64,000 nt of DNA from Odontocerum albicorne (GCA_949825065.1 OX463864.1:14025327-14089326), one strand, 5' to 3'; positions 10,905 through 20,584 are shown, numbered from the stretch's first letter. Notes: a model not told the origin generated them from the letters alone. Made by a program: numbers and translations.

Positions 10905-11472
10905 TTTTATTTATTTAACACTTGATTGCAAATACAATCTGGCGGGCTTATTGCAAGGCGAAAATCTCTTCCAACCAACCAGACAAAAGAAAATGAAGCA
11001 AGTTACGTGGTCGCATAAATCATTCAAATGACTATTCATCCCCACGAAACCCATAAACAAATACGTGAGCACATGCCCACGAGCCCCACAAAGACGGACA
11101 ATCACCCGAACATTCTTTTTCATATAAAATGAGATATCATCAATCAAAAGGAAAGGAAGGGATGGTGGAGAGGAAAGGAAAAGAGAAAATCAGGAATGAA
11201 ACACGTTATTTTACTGACTAGAAATTAAGAGGTTTTTCAATCGCTTCTTAAATCATGTCAAGGACGGAGCGAGTCTTATATTGGTTTGTAACTGATTCCA
11301 GAGTTTCACTGCATGGACAGTCAAGGACGACGTAAAGAAAGAGGAGCGGTGAACTGGAAAGGTCAATAAACAATCTCTGTTTGAGCGTAGCGCTAATCCA
11401 TGTTTGGAAAGACGCTGAAAACTCTCGGCGAGATAAGAGGGGGCGGCGGGACAGTTAAGGATATTATACAAT
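10905..11472 (-). mobile_element. LINE-b 3' end, RT C-terminus plus tail
   Basis: The minus-strand frame (11471-11253) has the closing pattern of CR1/L2-like LINE proteins: YNILNCPAAPSYLAESF..., RSSFFTSSLTVHAVKLWNQL, then IRLAPSLT and a decayed FKKRLKN. A 250-nt 3' UTR follows, ending ...ggttggttggaagagattt, then gcaataagcccgccagattg and an A/T-rich end. This tail is the SINE-A tail. A second copy, about 90% similar by eye, lies at 22013. 5' truncated, inactive. Confidence 0.85.
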
Positions 11473-12364
11473 AGAAACAGTATGCGTATTGCTCATGGAT
11501 TTTGTACAGGTGAATAATTATTAGAATATTTTTTACATAACAATATAACTTCCTTTATTCACTTGTACATACTACGAATAAATCCCCTCAAGTGAAATCA
11601 TCTAAATCTCAAAAAACGTTCTTATTCTGTTTGATAACGTAATTAGTCATGCCAGCAAAAAATAATTGCATTACCTGCATAGATAACTCGATAGCGATTT
11701 TCACGTCATGCCCATAATTCTTCGTATGGTTTTAGCAGTTATAAGCCGCACAAAGCTAGCGAGCGGTCTAAGCAGTCGGAGAAAGCGGTCAGGCTAAGCA
11801 AGCGCCGGACTAAGCACTCGGGCTAAGCAAGCGAACAAAGCAGAATTGAACCGGAATGAAAAATGGCAAAGCTTTGTCAAGAAATTGCAGGTGACCATTC
11901 TTGAAATTGGGAAAAGTTTCGATATGAATTTGGGGTGATGTGAATTCGAAAGTATGAATAGACAACGCCATATGCGAATATTGAGTTACATTATTGCGCG
12001 GTTGACGCACCAGCTTTTTGCACAGAAGGTTGTAGGATCACTACCTGCGCTGTACTAGTTTCTGGAAATATAACGCAACCTTTCACTTTTGTTATATTTA
12101 TTTAAAAATATAATGATTACGAAATATATTATTTCTATTATATTTAAAGCACTGTGGAGGTATATATTATTTCTATTTAAAGTTTATTCTGAATATATAT
12201 ATATTATTTATTATGAATATATTATTTCTATTTAAAGCACTTTTAATTGATTTAACTAAAACACTGGGTTTATCAACATTTTCTGCTTAAGCTGAATTTT
12301 TTTTTTAATAAAACCAATTAAAATGATCATACGAAAAACGTAGAAGACATTTATTGTACACACT
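11473..12364. other. Unassigned; short GC-rich ctaagc cluster
   Basis: At 11745-11840 a GC-rich patch repeats ctaagcaagcg / ctaagcactcg / ctaagcagtcg variants, likely a degenerate minisatellite. At 12100-12240 there are repeats of atattatttctattt. A 66-codon minus frame (12010-11810) covers the first patch and has no recognised similarity. Confidence 0.45.
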
Positions 12365-12575
12365 TTTATACATACTATTATGCAAGTTCCCTGTTGGAGT
12401 TAGCAGATATATCAGGACGCCAAATTTTCATATCACAACATACATCCTTCACTCTTTAAAATTCATAAATCTTCTCATAAAGTTCCTTCCCTTTCTCTTA
12501 TTCATTTAAACATTTCATTCACTTGTTCCAATCATACTTTTCTCGGCCATCCTCAACGACGACATCTGAACTCCG
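12365..12575 (-). mobile_element. LINE-a fragment, heavily decayed
   Basis: Reverse-strand remnants: ccctgttggagttagcagat (UTR motif), then cttccctttctcttattcat, cacttgttccaatcatactt and ttctcggccatcctcaacga, in the LINE-a minus-strand order with many substitutions. Confidence 0.6.
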
Positions 12576-12611
12576 TGAAATATACCAATAGTTATTTTTT
12601 TCTTATCTTCT

Positions 12612-13250
12612 TGATTGTAATTTGTTTTATCAAACACTGTTTATTCCACTTTTTGTAACGGTATAACCCTACCGGTTTCAAGGCTTTCACCTCATCATAA
12701 AGGGAACACAAATTTTCGATGAGAAAACCAATTTGTGAATTAAAAGTTGGGAAAAATGTGTTTCGATAAATTTAAATCTATATCTAGAGTTTAGCCAAAT
12801 ACTATTTATTCCATCTCATATCAGATACTGATGAGGCGAAAACCTTGAAAGGGTAATACCGTCATATAAAGTGGAATAAACAGTGTTTGATAAAACAAAT
12901 TACAATGTCTTTAGCCCTTTTAATCACACGGGGTCGATTATCGCCCCCAACTAGTGTATGCCAAATATCCCACGGGGCCGATCATCGGCCTCAAAGTTTT
13001 CGTACGAGTTTTTATGTTGAATTTTTTTTTATGAAATATGAAAATTACTTATTATTTTACACTATACAGAGAGGTCTCCACAAAAAATTAGGTTTTAAAA
13101 CTAAATATTAACTGAGATAAAAAATAAAATATAAAATACTTTTTTTGTCAAAAAAATGCTGGGATTTTTCGCAAATTTTATGCAAAATATGCTGGGATTA
13201 AAAAGGTTAAACCTCCCCAATGTTAATGCCTTAACTATAAATAATGTATT
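12612..13250. mobile_element. PLE-1 inverted pair
   Basis: Two PLE-1 3' regions face each other: a minus copy at 12612-12725 (tttatcaaacactgtttatt ... ctaccggtttcaaggctttc) and a plus copy at 12825-13250 (ctgatgaggcgaaaaccttg ... aataaacagtgtttgataaa). They form a foldback with a loop of about 100 nt. The plus copy is interrupted at a TTAA by a piggyBac-like element and resumes at 13211 with acctccccaatgttaatgcc. Inverted termini are known for Penelope-like elements. Confidence 0.75.
12915..13206 (+). mobile_element. piggyBac-like short element in PLE-1
   Basis: 292 bp, starting cccttttaatca and ending gggattaaaaagg, with flanks ttag (a damaged TTAA) and TTAA, in the middle of the PLE-1 string tctttaa|acctcc, so the pre-insertion site is readable. 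Inside are ggggccgatcatcggcc and two atgctgggatt motifs near the right end. A second copy in reverse orientation spans 23852-25023. No transposase. Confidence 0.75.
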
Positions 13251-13354
13251 ATCTTGAGTTATACATCGAACATAACTATTATACAAACATAACTTTGTAT
13301 AAGCTTGTATGAACAAAATAATAGTTGACATTACATCGTAAAAACACACATTTC

Positions 13355-13550
13355 ACAAGATCTTGCAAAAATAGGATTGAGGGGCACTGAGAAGAATACA
13401 TGGGGCGACAATTTATGACAGAATAAGGAATGAAGTGATTAGAGGTGAATGCCACTTAAGGCAGATTGTTGAGTTAGGTAAAGAAGAGCTTTATGAAATA
13501 GTTTGAGCATGTAGCATGTTAGAAATTATAAATGAATTTCGTGAATCTTA
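13355..13550 (+). mobile_element. LINE-a, upstream piece of a split copy
   Basis: Carries agaagaatacatggggcgac (R-R-I-H-G-A-T), then agaataaggaatgaagtgat and a decayed WFGHV region at 13500. The copy is interrupted by a piggyBac-like element at TTAA (13548) and by PLE-2, and its 3' end resumes at 14690. Confidence 0.75.
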
Positions 13551-13551
13551 A

Positions 13552-13792
13552 CCCTGAGAGCGCTACGAGAAAAAAATATAATTGTCTATCTAGTGCTGAG
13601 ATATATTTACGATTCGGACGTTCGTGATAAATATTTATTTTAAACAACAAAAAAACAAAAAACAAATATTTTTACAACATAAATATATTTTAGAATATGT
13701 ACCCTTGTATTCTAAATGAAGGATATTCATTTAGAATACAAGGGTAGAACAAATTTCTTCCACTGCTATAGCAGTGCGCCGATCTCTCAGGG
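13552..13792. mobile_element. piggyBac-like element with hairpins
   Basis: Terminal repeats ccctgagag / ctctcaggg bounded by TTAA on both sides (13548-13551, 13793-13796), the piggyBac target duplication. 241 bp, no frame. An internal perfect inverted repeat has 21-bp arms (13700-13720 and 13726-13746) around a 5-nt loop, and a 16-bp palindrome cactgctatagcagtg lies at 13761-13776. Confidence 0.85.
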
Positions 13793-13839
13793 TTAAATTC
13801 ACTTTGTGTCGAAATGTTGATCAATTTTGAATAAAATAA

Positions 13840-14640
13840 ATAAAACTTATTTTTTATTCACCACTGCTTTATTTGAGTTCACTGTCGACTTCAAAAATTA
13901 TGTCTGAAATATATTTTTTCTTATTGTAATAGGTATACGATAGGGGGAAAGGAGAGTAGTGGCTGATAAGGGCAGTGTTAGCATTAAATTAAGTATCATC
14001 ATTAAAAACAATAAAGTTAATTTCAATAATAGCCCTCTGCTAAATGTTTCCCGTTCAAAAGTCATCCTTTTGACGTCTACCTATTCCCCTGCCGTTATTA
14101 GTCACTACTCCCTTTCCCCTCTTATGTACCTATTACAATTAGAAAAAAAATATTTTAGACTTAATTTAGTTCATCTTCACAGGCTCTCGAAGCATTATCT
14201 GCTGCCCGACTAGTCCACCTACAGTATTAGCTGGGACGACCAAGGTCTGAGTGAATGTGATGGAATACAAGTAGCCTGAACGAGTGGACTTGTTTGTTCT
14301 TGCTAAATAATTTAGTTGTAAGAATTGTTATCTAGTTATAAGTAGTATGTAGGTGTTAATTATTTCTAAGAAAACATATATTAAGATTAAAAAAAAATAA
14401 AATAAAATGACATGTAGGTAAATAAGATTAAGTAAGTTCATAAATTATAACATACAAACAAGATTAGTTAAGTAATAAATGTGCCTTGGCAAATATTTGT
14501 ACAATATATTACTTTGTTTAATAAAAAAAAAGTTCATATTCACCTGACGAGGAAGACGGAGGCGTTTGAAACCGGTAGTCAACTCAAATAAAACAGTGTT
14601 GAATACAAAATTAAAGTTGTTTTATTTATTTTATAAAAAA
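13840..14640. mobile_element. PLE-2, inverted-arm element
   Basis: Left arm (about 13840-13977: ...caccactgctttatttgag..., attatgtctgaaat, attgtaataggtata) matches in reverse complement the right arm (14088-14180 plus 14544-14640: tacctattacaatt, ...gacttaatttagttc, then caactcaaataaaacagtg). The right arm contains ctgacgaggaagacggaggc followed by gtttgaaaccggtagtcaac, like the corresponding PLE-1 segment. LINE-X is inserted in the right arm. The Penelope-like assignment rests on that similarity. Confidence 0.55.
14181..14530 (+). mobile_element. LINE-X 3' end, inserted in PLE-2
   Basis: Starts ctctcgaagcattatctgct, continues gcccgactagtccacctac, agtgaatgtgatggaataca and ends in taataaaaaaaa. 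Flanked by a 13-bp target duplication, agttcatcttcac (14168-14180) and agttcatattcac (14531-14543), one mismatch. That and the A-rich end mark target-primed insertion of a 5'-truncated element. The upstream coding end (...LPKHYLLPD) is visible in the copy at 20778. Confidence 0.8.
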
Positions 14641-14689
14641 ATTACAATATAATGAATGAAGATTAACAAAACCAATATACAATGCAAAT

Positions 14690-14925
14690 GTGAGTGGAAG
14701 GTGTGATAGAGGAAAACCAGTATGTATGGTTAGATCAAGTTAATATTATGAAATAAGGTATTGTTAAAAGTCAGAGCAATCGCAAGTTATATGAGAATGT
14801 GTTTGGAAGTAGAAGAGGCGAAGTCTACATGTCGAAATAGGTAAATCTGACGCTCAGTCCTCTACACCTAACCCTCGAGAGGGATATGGCGTGATGGTAT
14901 ATACTCGTATGTATGTAGGATTGGC
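14690..14925 (+). mobile_element. LINE-a 3' end of the split copy
   Basis: Continues LINE-a after the insertions: aatgtgagtggaaggtgtga, tagaggaaaaccagtatgta, then ggttagatcaagttaatatt (DQV), agaagaggcgaagtctacat (EEAK) and the closing gatatggcgtgatggtatat. Confidence 0.75.
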
Positions 14926-14934
14926 ATATGTTTA

Positions 14935-15150
14935 TTGTATTACATAATGTCACACTTTCACTGCGTACAATATAACTTAGTGGGTTATACTGTGTACGAA
15001 TGTATGATATATATTATTTTTTTAGTCATGTAGTAATGACTTCCAATCAACCAGAAATCGTTTAGGGTGAAAGCCAAAGTGAAACCTATTTTACAAAGGC
15101 GGGAATCTAGATGGCGACGTCTAGGTTGGAAGACAGACGCCATCAATATT
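14935..15150 (-). mobile_element. SINE-A, diverged
   Basis: Minus strand: head gacgtcgccatctagattcc with poor boxes, middle tttcactttggctttcaccc, tail ctggttgattggaagtcatt, end gtatacgtacacagtat. The tail contains a local duplication of the ggttatactg block. Confidence 0.6.
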
Positions 15151-15789
15151 TTAAACTTAGTCAACTACTAAAAAATGTTTTTTTGGGCTGGAAAGTTTTT
15201 TTATAAATGTTTCCATATTTAAGAAATGAAATATTTCCTAATCGAAATAAAAAAATAACGATATTTATTTTTGCATATTCATTGTAAGCCGTCTATGAAC
15301 AAAGTCGAAAAACTAACTTTCCAACCGGAAGCAGCTCAAAAGAAAAACAGTGTACATGGAGGTCCGGACCGTTGCAATTTGTGCACGTTGCAGAAGCAAG
15401 ACTACACAGTGAATGCAGTTTCCGCATCACGAGCAAGATTTGAGTGTACTCCTCTCTCTCTCTCTATCTCTCACTGTCTTGTATGCACTTCCCATTATCT
15501 TCCGGCGGGTGTCGAGTGATGTTTGCACAGTGCAACCCCCAACACTGTGTAACTCCACAGATGCACACTGCAAGCCACCGCGTGAGGGTGGTACGTACGT
15601 CCTATGTTACATACTGTGGACGTAGAGTAATTGGAAAATGTTTTTCCACGGTGCACCACAGACCAAACAGGCTTAGTTGCAAAGAGAAAACAATGTTTTT
15701 GTGTACTTTAAATGTTAGGAATATTTCTTGTGTTGAGGAATTACATTGTTTTAATGTATTTTACATTGCAGACTTAGATAATAATACAT
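15151..15789. other. Unassigned, GC-richer unique stretch
   Basis: All three plus frames are open for 70-115 codons (15271-15519, 15413-15625, 15444-15791). A (ct)n run lies at 15445-15475. None of the translations shows a domain I recognise, and overlapping frames of similar length argue for noncoding DNA. It is not obviously repeated elsewhere in the window, so it is one of the better candidates for host sequence. Confidence 0.35.
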
Positions 15790-16145
15790 AAATAGCATCA
15801 CGTCACTTTCTTGTCGGGGTAGGCAGATAGAACAGAGTGACAGACATATATCTTATCTAGACACACATCCTTCGCCTCTTCTAGATAGATTTACATTATC
15901 CCAACATTCCTACGATTTCTCCCACTTACTATCTTTCTTTTATTCAAAATATCATTCACTTAATTCAGCCATACTTTACTTGGTTTTCATCTCTCACCCT
16001 TTCTACTTACATTTGCACAATTTATTTGAGTTTTTTTTGGTATTTCTTCATTCATTCGTTCTACATGTCTAAACCATCTTAAAGTACTCCTCTTCATCTT
16101 GTTTAACACATAAATCTTAAGTTAACATTAATCACAAACCTTACC
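15790..16145 (-). mobile_element. LINE-a 3' end
   Basis: Minus-strand order: catcacgtcactttcttgtc, ggggtaggcagatagaacag, catccttcgcctcttctaga, tcaatatttacc-like decay, ttaattcagccatactttac, ttcattcgttctacatgtct (reverse of R-H-V-E-R), and ends at ttaacattaatcac. All frames broken. Confidence 0.8.
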
Positions 16146-16254
16146 TCATACAAACAAAGCTTAAAATAAATTATATACAGCAACAAGAAGAAAAAAACAC
16201 ACATGCTTAAAGATACATTACTATATATACAACAGCAATAATATATAAATTAGT

Positions 16255-16560
16255 AAACGAGAAATATTAGTTTATCCGAAACAACCGATTACCATTACTA
16301 AGAAAGCTTAAAGTGCTTTCTTTAAAAACATTTTCGGAAATGTTGAACATCTCAATATCCGAGGCTTTATTTAAAAGGGACAACCCGTGGTACAGAGTAA
16401 GAACACATGGCAGATAAGTTCTACTTATTGTCAGCCTAAATATGTCAATATTTTTGTACCTCGAATAGTTGTCAGGAACATAAAACTTTATATTGTCCAA
16501 CATGGTAGAATTAGGTGTATCTCCAGACAGCAACTTAAAGCTATAATAAGAGTACTTCCC
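16255..16560 (-). mobile_element. LINE-h, RT C-terminus
   Basis: The minus frame (16533-16267) reads LDNIKFYVPDNYSRYKNIDI, FRLTISRTYLPCVLTLYH, then NISENVFKESTLSF. This is the typical end of Jockey/CR1-type LINE ORF2 (F-x-V-P ... R-T ... L). A related copy is at 39075. No 5' region. Confidence 0.65.
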
Positions 16561-16614
16561 TCCTCACGCTAAGAAGGTAGTATGCCAACATATTATGAAG
16601 AAATTTTGTAGGAT

Positions 16615-16730
16615 AGATCCATCACCATCACGGCAACAGATATTATCTTCATCCTGACACATAATAATAATAATTATTATGTGCCAAGATGAAGATATCT
16701 GTTGGCGTGATAGTGATGATGAATCTCCTT
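16615..16730. repeat. Imperfect palindrome, about 55-bp arms
   Basis: catcaccatcacggcaacag... attatcttcatcctgacaca is followed around an aataataat centre by its inverse, tgtgccaagatgaagatatc tgttggcgtgatagtgatga. Some mismatches. Could fold into a long hairpin. It lies between two LINE fragments and may mark an inverted duplication at an insertion junction. Confidence 0.8.
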
Positions 16731-16734
16731 TGGG

Positions 16735-17030
16735 TTCTAGCTTTAATGAAGGCATTGGCGTCACTCTGTATCAAGATTTCAAATGCCTCAAATCTATTCA
16801 TTATGGATACCTTCAGGGTCCATTTCTCAACACCATTGAGTAGAGTTTTTCATACATAGCACTCGATCATTCTGTCTCAATATCAAACTTAAACAATCAT
16901 TGCAGAATAAGTGATCTCAAATCCTCTCGTAACATTAAAAGCAGATCTTGCTGTTTCAAATCTGCACTTGACTTCTATATCTGGGTCGAGTGTGTCGGTT
17001 GATATACCAACGAGATATTTAAATAGCGTT
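16735..17030 (-). mobile_element. LINE-f type RT fragment
   Basis: Minus-strand translation with frame breaks gives DPDIEVKCRFETARSAF, then ...ECYV-KTLLNGVEKWTLKV, corresponding to the RTE-like I-x-R-I-x-x-A-R-x-A-F and YGVEAWTL motifs downstream of the YADD box. At least three stops. Confidence 0.65.
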
Positions 17031-17149
17031 GTTTAGTGTATAAAGTTGATTACGTACACAAAACACTTTAATTAGATAAAGTTAAATTGATTGGACGAAA
17101 CACCAACAATGAATAGAAAGCCAACTATTCATAAGACTTTCGTAAATCT

Positions 17150-17226
17150 TTATGGTCTAATTAGTAAGACACCTTCCTTCCAGACCGATGGTTTCGGGCT
17201 CGATTCCCCTTGGTATCCGAAAAAAC
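17150..17226 (+). mobile_element. SINE-A head
   Basis: Head only: A box tggtctaattagtaagacac, B box gggctcgattccccttgg. Joined at 17226 to a minus-strand LINE-a fragment. Confidence 0.65.
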
Positions 17227-17350
17227 GTATCTCAGTTTATTCGACATTTCATTACCCATCCGTTTAACATGTCCAAACCATTTAAATGAAATTAAATATA
17301 TCTTATCGTTTAGTTTTAGTCCTATTACAGGAAATATCAAAGTGGAAGGT
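17227..17350 (-). mobile_element. LINE-a, WFGHVKRM segment
   Basis: Minus frame 17376-17161 contains ISFKWFGHVKRMGNEMSNKL, the conserved C-terminal LINE-a motif, with lost context on both sides. Confidence 0.75.
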
Positions 17351-17451
17351 TTGAAAAAAATACTAATAAATTTCAATAATCATAAATTAGTTTTAAACCA
17401 ATAAGAAAATAGCGTTTTACTGTTTCTAAAATACACAATATGTGAGTATAA

Positions 17452-17685
17452 ATGGGTTTAAAAAATAAAACAAAGCATATGTATGTTTTCAGGAACTCGA
17501 AATTCCACTTTTCACGAGCGCTAAATGTGTGCTGGTGGTGTTGCCTCTTCACGTGTGCAGTAGTATTGTCAACAAGTGCGATGACGTACGAGCCTATTCA
17601 ATTGGTTCTAAAACTCGATGAATGGTACCGAAAACAATGTTTCAAAACCTCCCCAGCCAAGGTCTTCAGTATATGCGAATAACCA
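17452..17685 (+). other. Open frame with a signal-peptide-like stretch
   Basis: 76 codons. After about 25 residues comes a hydrophobic run (ALNVCWWCCLFTCAVVLSTS) ending STSAM, which would fit a signal peptide, then a polar tail with two Cys. A 3' splice-site-like tgtatgttttcag lies at about 17481-17493, inside the frame. A second frame in the same DNA is also open across the middle. I recognise no family and cannot tell a host exon from chance. Confidence 0.2.
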
Positions 17686-17907
17686 ATTTGAAGGTGCTTC
17701 GGGGAATCATTAAAAATATTTTCCCCTGATATCGCGGCATCACCTTCGAACTGGTGATTCGACCATATTCGGTCGGAACATTGTTTTCAGCCATTGTTGC
17801 GCAATTTTAAAGATGTAGCAATATAAGTCGTTTTTTCTTCGACGGTATCGTTAAGGTCGATGCAGTAAGCGACCGTGAGTGGCAAATGTGGTTTAAGAAA
17901 AAAACTT

Positions 17908-18157
17908 AAAGTGATACGACAGTCCAAGTATGTGTTCATTCTAGAAGGACGATTACCAATGATGACAACCAAATCAACACTTCGATAAAAAATAACAAAC
18001 GTTCTATGGCAAGAGATATTGCTGTAATTATCAAAGTGATACGACAGTCCAAGAATGTGTTCGTTCTAGAAGGACGATTACCAATGATGACAACCAAATC
18101 AACACTTCGATAAAAAATAACAAACGTTCTATGACAAGAGATATTGCTGTAATTATC
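17908..18157. repeat. 125-bp tandem duplication
   Basis: Two copies, 17908-18032 and 18033-18157, differing at a handful of sites (agtatgtgttcattc / agaatgtgttcgttc). Each begins aaagtgatacgacagtccaa and ends gctgtaattatc. No similar sequence elsewhere in the window. Confidence 0.95.
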
Positions 18158-18569
18158 AAAAACAGATTAACAGAATAAAGTTCACCTAAATATAAAAAAA
18201 TTACATTTGAATTTGACCTAAGAACGTTCGAAAAAATATCGCTTATATATCCAGAAAAAAAAAACAATAATAGTAAACAAAGACGAGGATGGCCTATAAA
18301 CAGTTTTATCGTTGTTTACAGAAGAGCAGCAGGACGCAAAACGGGCATAACTCTAAAGGTAACAGCAAATACAACCAACAACTGACTTTAAAGGGAAAAA
18401 GTATTGGATACAGAGCACTCCCCAAGCGTCTTAAATCTGGTCCATTTAAATTCCCAAGTCGCGTGTTGGACCTTCTCTGTAAATCCAACCTTTGCAACCT
18501 AACCACCTTCTATGGTGTTGTAAATACAAGCGAATCGGGTACCACTTTCTAAAATCAGACATCCTTGAC
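18158..18569. other. Unassigned, 87-codon frame
   Basis: The plus frame 18289-18552 is basic (MAYKQFYRCLQKSSRTQNGH...) with no motif I know. The opposite strand is also open over 66 codons. No promoter or splice context. Left as unassigned. Confidence 0.3.
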
Positions 18570-18960
18570 CTCTGGTCTAACAGTTAAAGACTTAGAATAA
18601 TAATAGTACACAGCAGTATTTCAGTAACAACTTTGATGTCTGATAAAACAGTTAAATGCTCACAAATGATAAAAGTCCACAACAGTATTTTAATGACAAT
18701 TTTGACGTCTGTCCAAACAGTGAAATGCTCAGAATGATGATAGTCCATAATGTCTAGCCAAACACTTAAATGCTTAGAATGATAATAGTTCACAACGGTA
18801 TTTAAGTAACAACTTTAATGTCTGGTCAAACAGTTAAATGATTAGAATGGTAATAGTCCACAATAGTATTTTAGTAACAACTTCTATGTCTGATCAAACA
18901 GTTAAATACTTCAAGTCCAAAACATTATATTAGTAACAACTTTGAAACGTGTTCACAAGT
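18570..18960 (+). repeat. Degenerate ~67-bp array derived from LINE-a code
   Basis: About six units starting near 18572, 18638, 18707, 18749, 18819 and 18886, with the core gtctggtcaaacagttaaat, gcttagaatgataatagtcc, acaacagtattttagtaaca and actttgatgtctg. One unit (18707) is shortened to about 42 bp. The core aligns with the 6500-6560 LINE-a segment encoding MIVHNSILEPTLM. Confidence 0.85.
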
Positions 18961-19139
18961 GGAAAAAGGCTGATAGGAACCGAATAATGCTGTAGACATG
19001 CATGGACTAAGAAAAATATACGGGGCGACAATGTATGATGACAGAATACAGAATAAAATGATTACGCATGAATGTGAAGATATTCAGACTGATTTGTTGA
19101 GTAAAATGACAAAAAAAGCTCCCGAGATGATTTGGGCAT

Positions 19140-19377
19140 TGTATTGAACTGTATTACACTTTTGTTACACAGTGCAACCTGGCGGGCTTATTGCCATGTC
19201 ACATAACCTTTAAACCAACCAGAAAGATGTAAAAGAGACTTTAAGTGAATACCAGACTGGAATCCTGTTTTAAAAAATCAGGGTTCCAACGGGAATCGAC
19301 CGCAACCTCCAGGTTGGAAACCAAACGTATTACCAACTAAGCCACGGAAATCGTCCACGGTCCAACTAGGCCACGGA
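19140..19377 (-). mobile_element. SINE-A, full length, with target duplication
   Basis: Minus strand, in order: ccgtggcctagttgg (A box TGGCCTAGTTGG; the head's first part is duplicated as ccgtggcttagttgg), B box cggtcgattccc (canonical GGTTCGATTCC in sister copies), an A-rich linker (ttttttaaaacagg), ccagtctggtattcacttaa, then the tail ctggttggtttaaaggttat...gcaataagcccgccaggttg and cactgtgtaacaaaagtgta plus (atac)n. Inserted in LINE-a with flanking gggcat at 19134-19139 and 19378-19383. tRNA-derived heads with internal Pol III boxes and LINE-like tails define this SINE class. Confidence 0.9.
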
Positions 19378-19439
19378 GGGCATGTAGAAGGAATGAATGA
19401 AGAAATACTAACAAAGCAAATATGCGTTTATACAATTAT

Positions 19440-19755
19440 TTAATATGTTGTTTATAGTTAAGGCATTAACGTTGTGGAGGTTTAAAGACATTGTAATTTA
19501 TTTTTATCAAACACCGTTTATTTCACTTTTTTGTAACGGTATAACCCTACCGGTTTCAAGGTTTTCCCCTCATCTTCAGGGGAGCACAAACAAGACTAAA
19601 TGATGTTCGAACTGGTACCGATATACACGCTTCAACTATCGGGGGCTGAGGGGTGAGGGAGGCATGGGGCGATTTCGGCCAGGAGCGGAGATGTTTGAAG
19701 ATGCTTTTGTAAAACGAAACACTCTTGTCCCTTAAATTTAAGTACATTGTGTAGA
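19440..19755 (-). mobile_element. PLE-1 3' region with coding end
   Basis: Minus strand: a short frame (19747-19556), homologous out of frame to the PLE-1 coding end at 61220, runs into the 3' segment cctgaagatgaggggaaaac, cttgaaaccggtagggttat and aataaacggtgtttgataaa, and ends aaacctccacaacgttaatg ccttaactata. Confidence 0.75.
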
Positions 19756-20584
19756 TTTTTTTTACATTGAAGTGTTAAATCATGTTGTTGAAATTTGAAG
19801 TTCTACAATATATTAATAAATATATAATGAATAATAAATAAATTAATAATTTAATTTTTGTTTTATTTAAGAAAAAAAAAACACAAATTTCAATTTAACC
19901 CTTGCATGATACACCCTGTGTATATTGACCCAGATCGGGTAATTTTTTTTAAAAGGCTCTCATCTGCAAATCCCATCCATTTCAGGATAAAAATTCTGTT
20001 TATTTTGATAAAGGGTTGAAAAGGGAACCTTCCGCAATGGTATTGAAAAAAATACAAATTAATAAAAATTAATCTAATCCTTCACGAAAATAAATTCCGG
20101 AGTGTAAACACAAAAATCAACACGGACCACTACAAATCTTCGTTTATTTTTTTCTCGCCCCCTCCCAGACGTAATCCGGATTATAAAGGGTGATTCTGAA
20201 ACCTTTTTTCATGTCGAATTTATGAGAATTATTTTTCTCAATAATTCATTTTATATCCCCTAAAAAGATGGAATCTTCTTGGATGGCATTTAATTCCGAT
20301 TCCCGGTGCTTCATTCTTTGGTATGGTACTTTTTGACATATCCGGATCGATGATGAGAACATTTTGAAGAGCATGGCAAGGAGACATAATTATCTTCGAC
20401 CTCTTTCTTGAACCGTGTCTTCGAGTTTATTAACTAGACGTTTAAATGTTGACAATAGTAACGGTAGTGAAAGGACATCAACAGTAACACAGTGCTTGCG
20501 ATTATCGTTCCCAGAAAAACTATTTTATGAGACAGAAACTATATTTTATTTTATGGTTACTATCGGGAATCTGAAAGGAAAATA
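19756..20584. other. Unassigned; possible piggyBac-like end
   Basis: AT-rich to 19895. At 19897-19930 ttaacccttgcatgatacac looks like a piggyBac-type end (TTAA followed by CCC), but I could not find the partner end. 20150-20580 holds no recognised motif. Confidence 0.35.

Larger units (their letters stand above)
18570..19435 (+). mobile_element. LINE-a copy with internal array and SINE-A insertion
   Basis: The first 390 bp are a tandem array built from LINE-a RT code. After it the normal sequence resumes: aaccgaataatgctgtagac (N-R-I-x-A-V-D), gaaaaatatacggggcgaca (R-K-I-Y-G-A-T), then EMIWA. SINE-A splits it at 19140, and catgtagaaggaatgaatga (H-V-E-G-M-N-E) continues at 19381. All frames carry stops. 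Confidence 0.8.

Noticed and set aside
15271..15791. Host gene in the GC-richer stretch
   Set aside because: Three overlapping frames of similar length in different phases, no domain, no clear splice sites. Kept only as unassigned.
18289..18552. Ribosomal-protein-like basic ORF
   Set aside because: Basic composition alone; no motif could be matched, and the antisense frame is also open.
19897..19930. Third piggyBac-like element
   Set aside because: A TTAACCC end is visible but no matching inverted end was found downstream.
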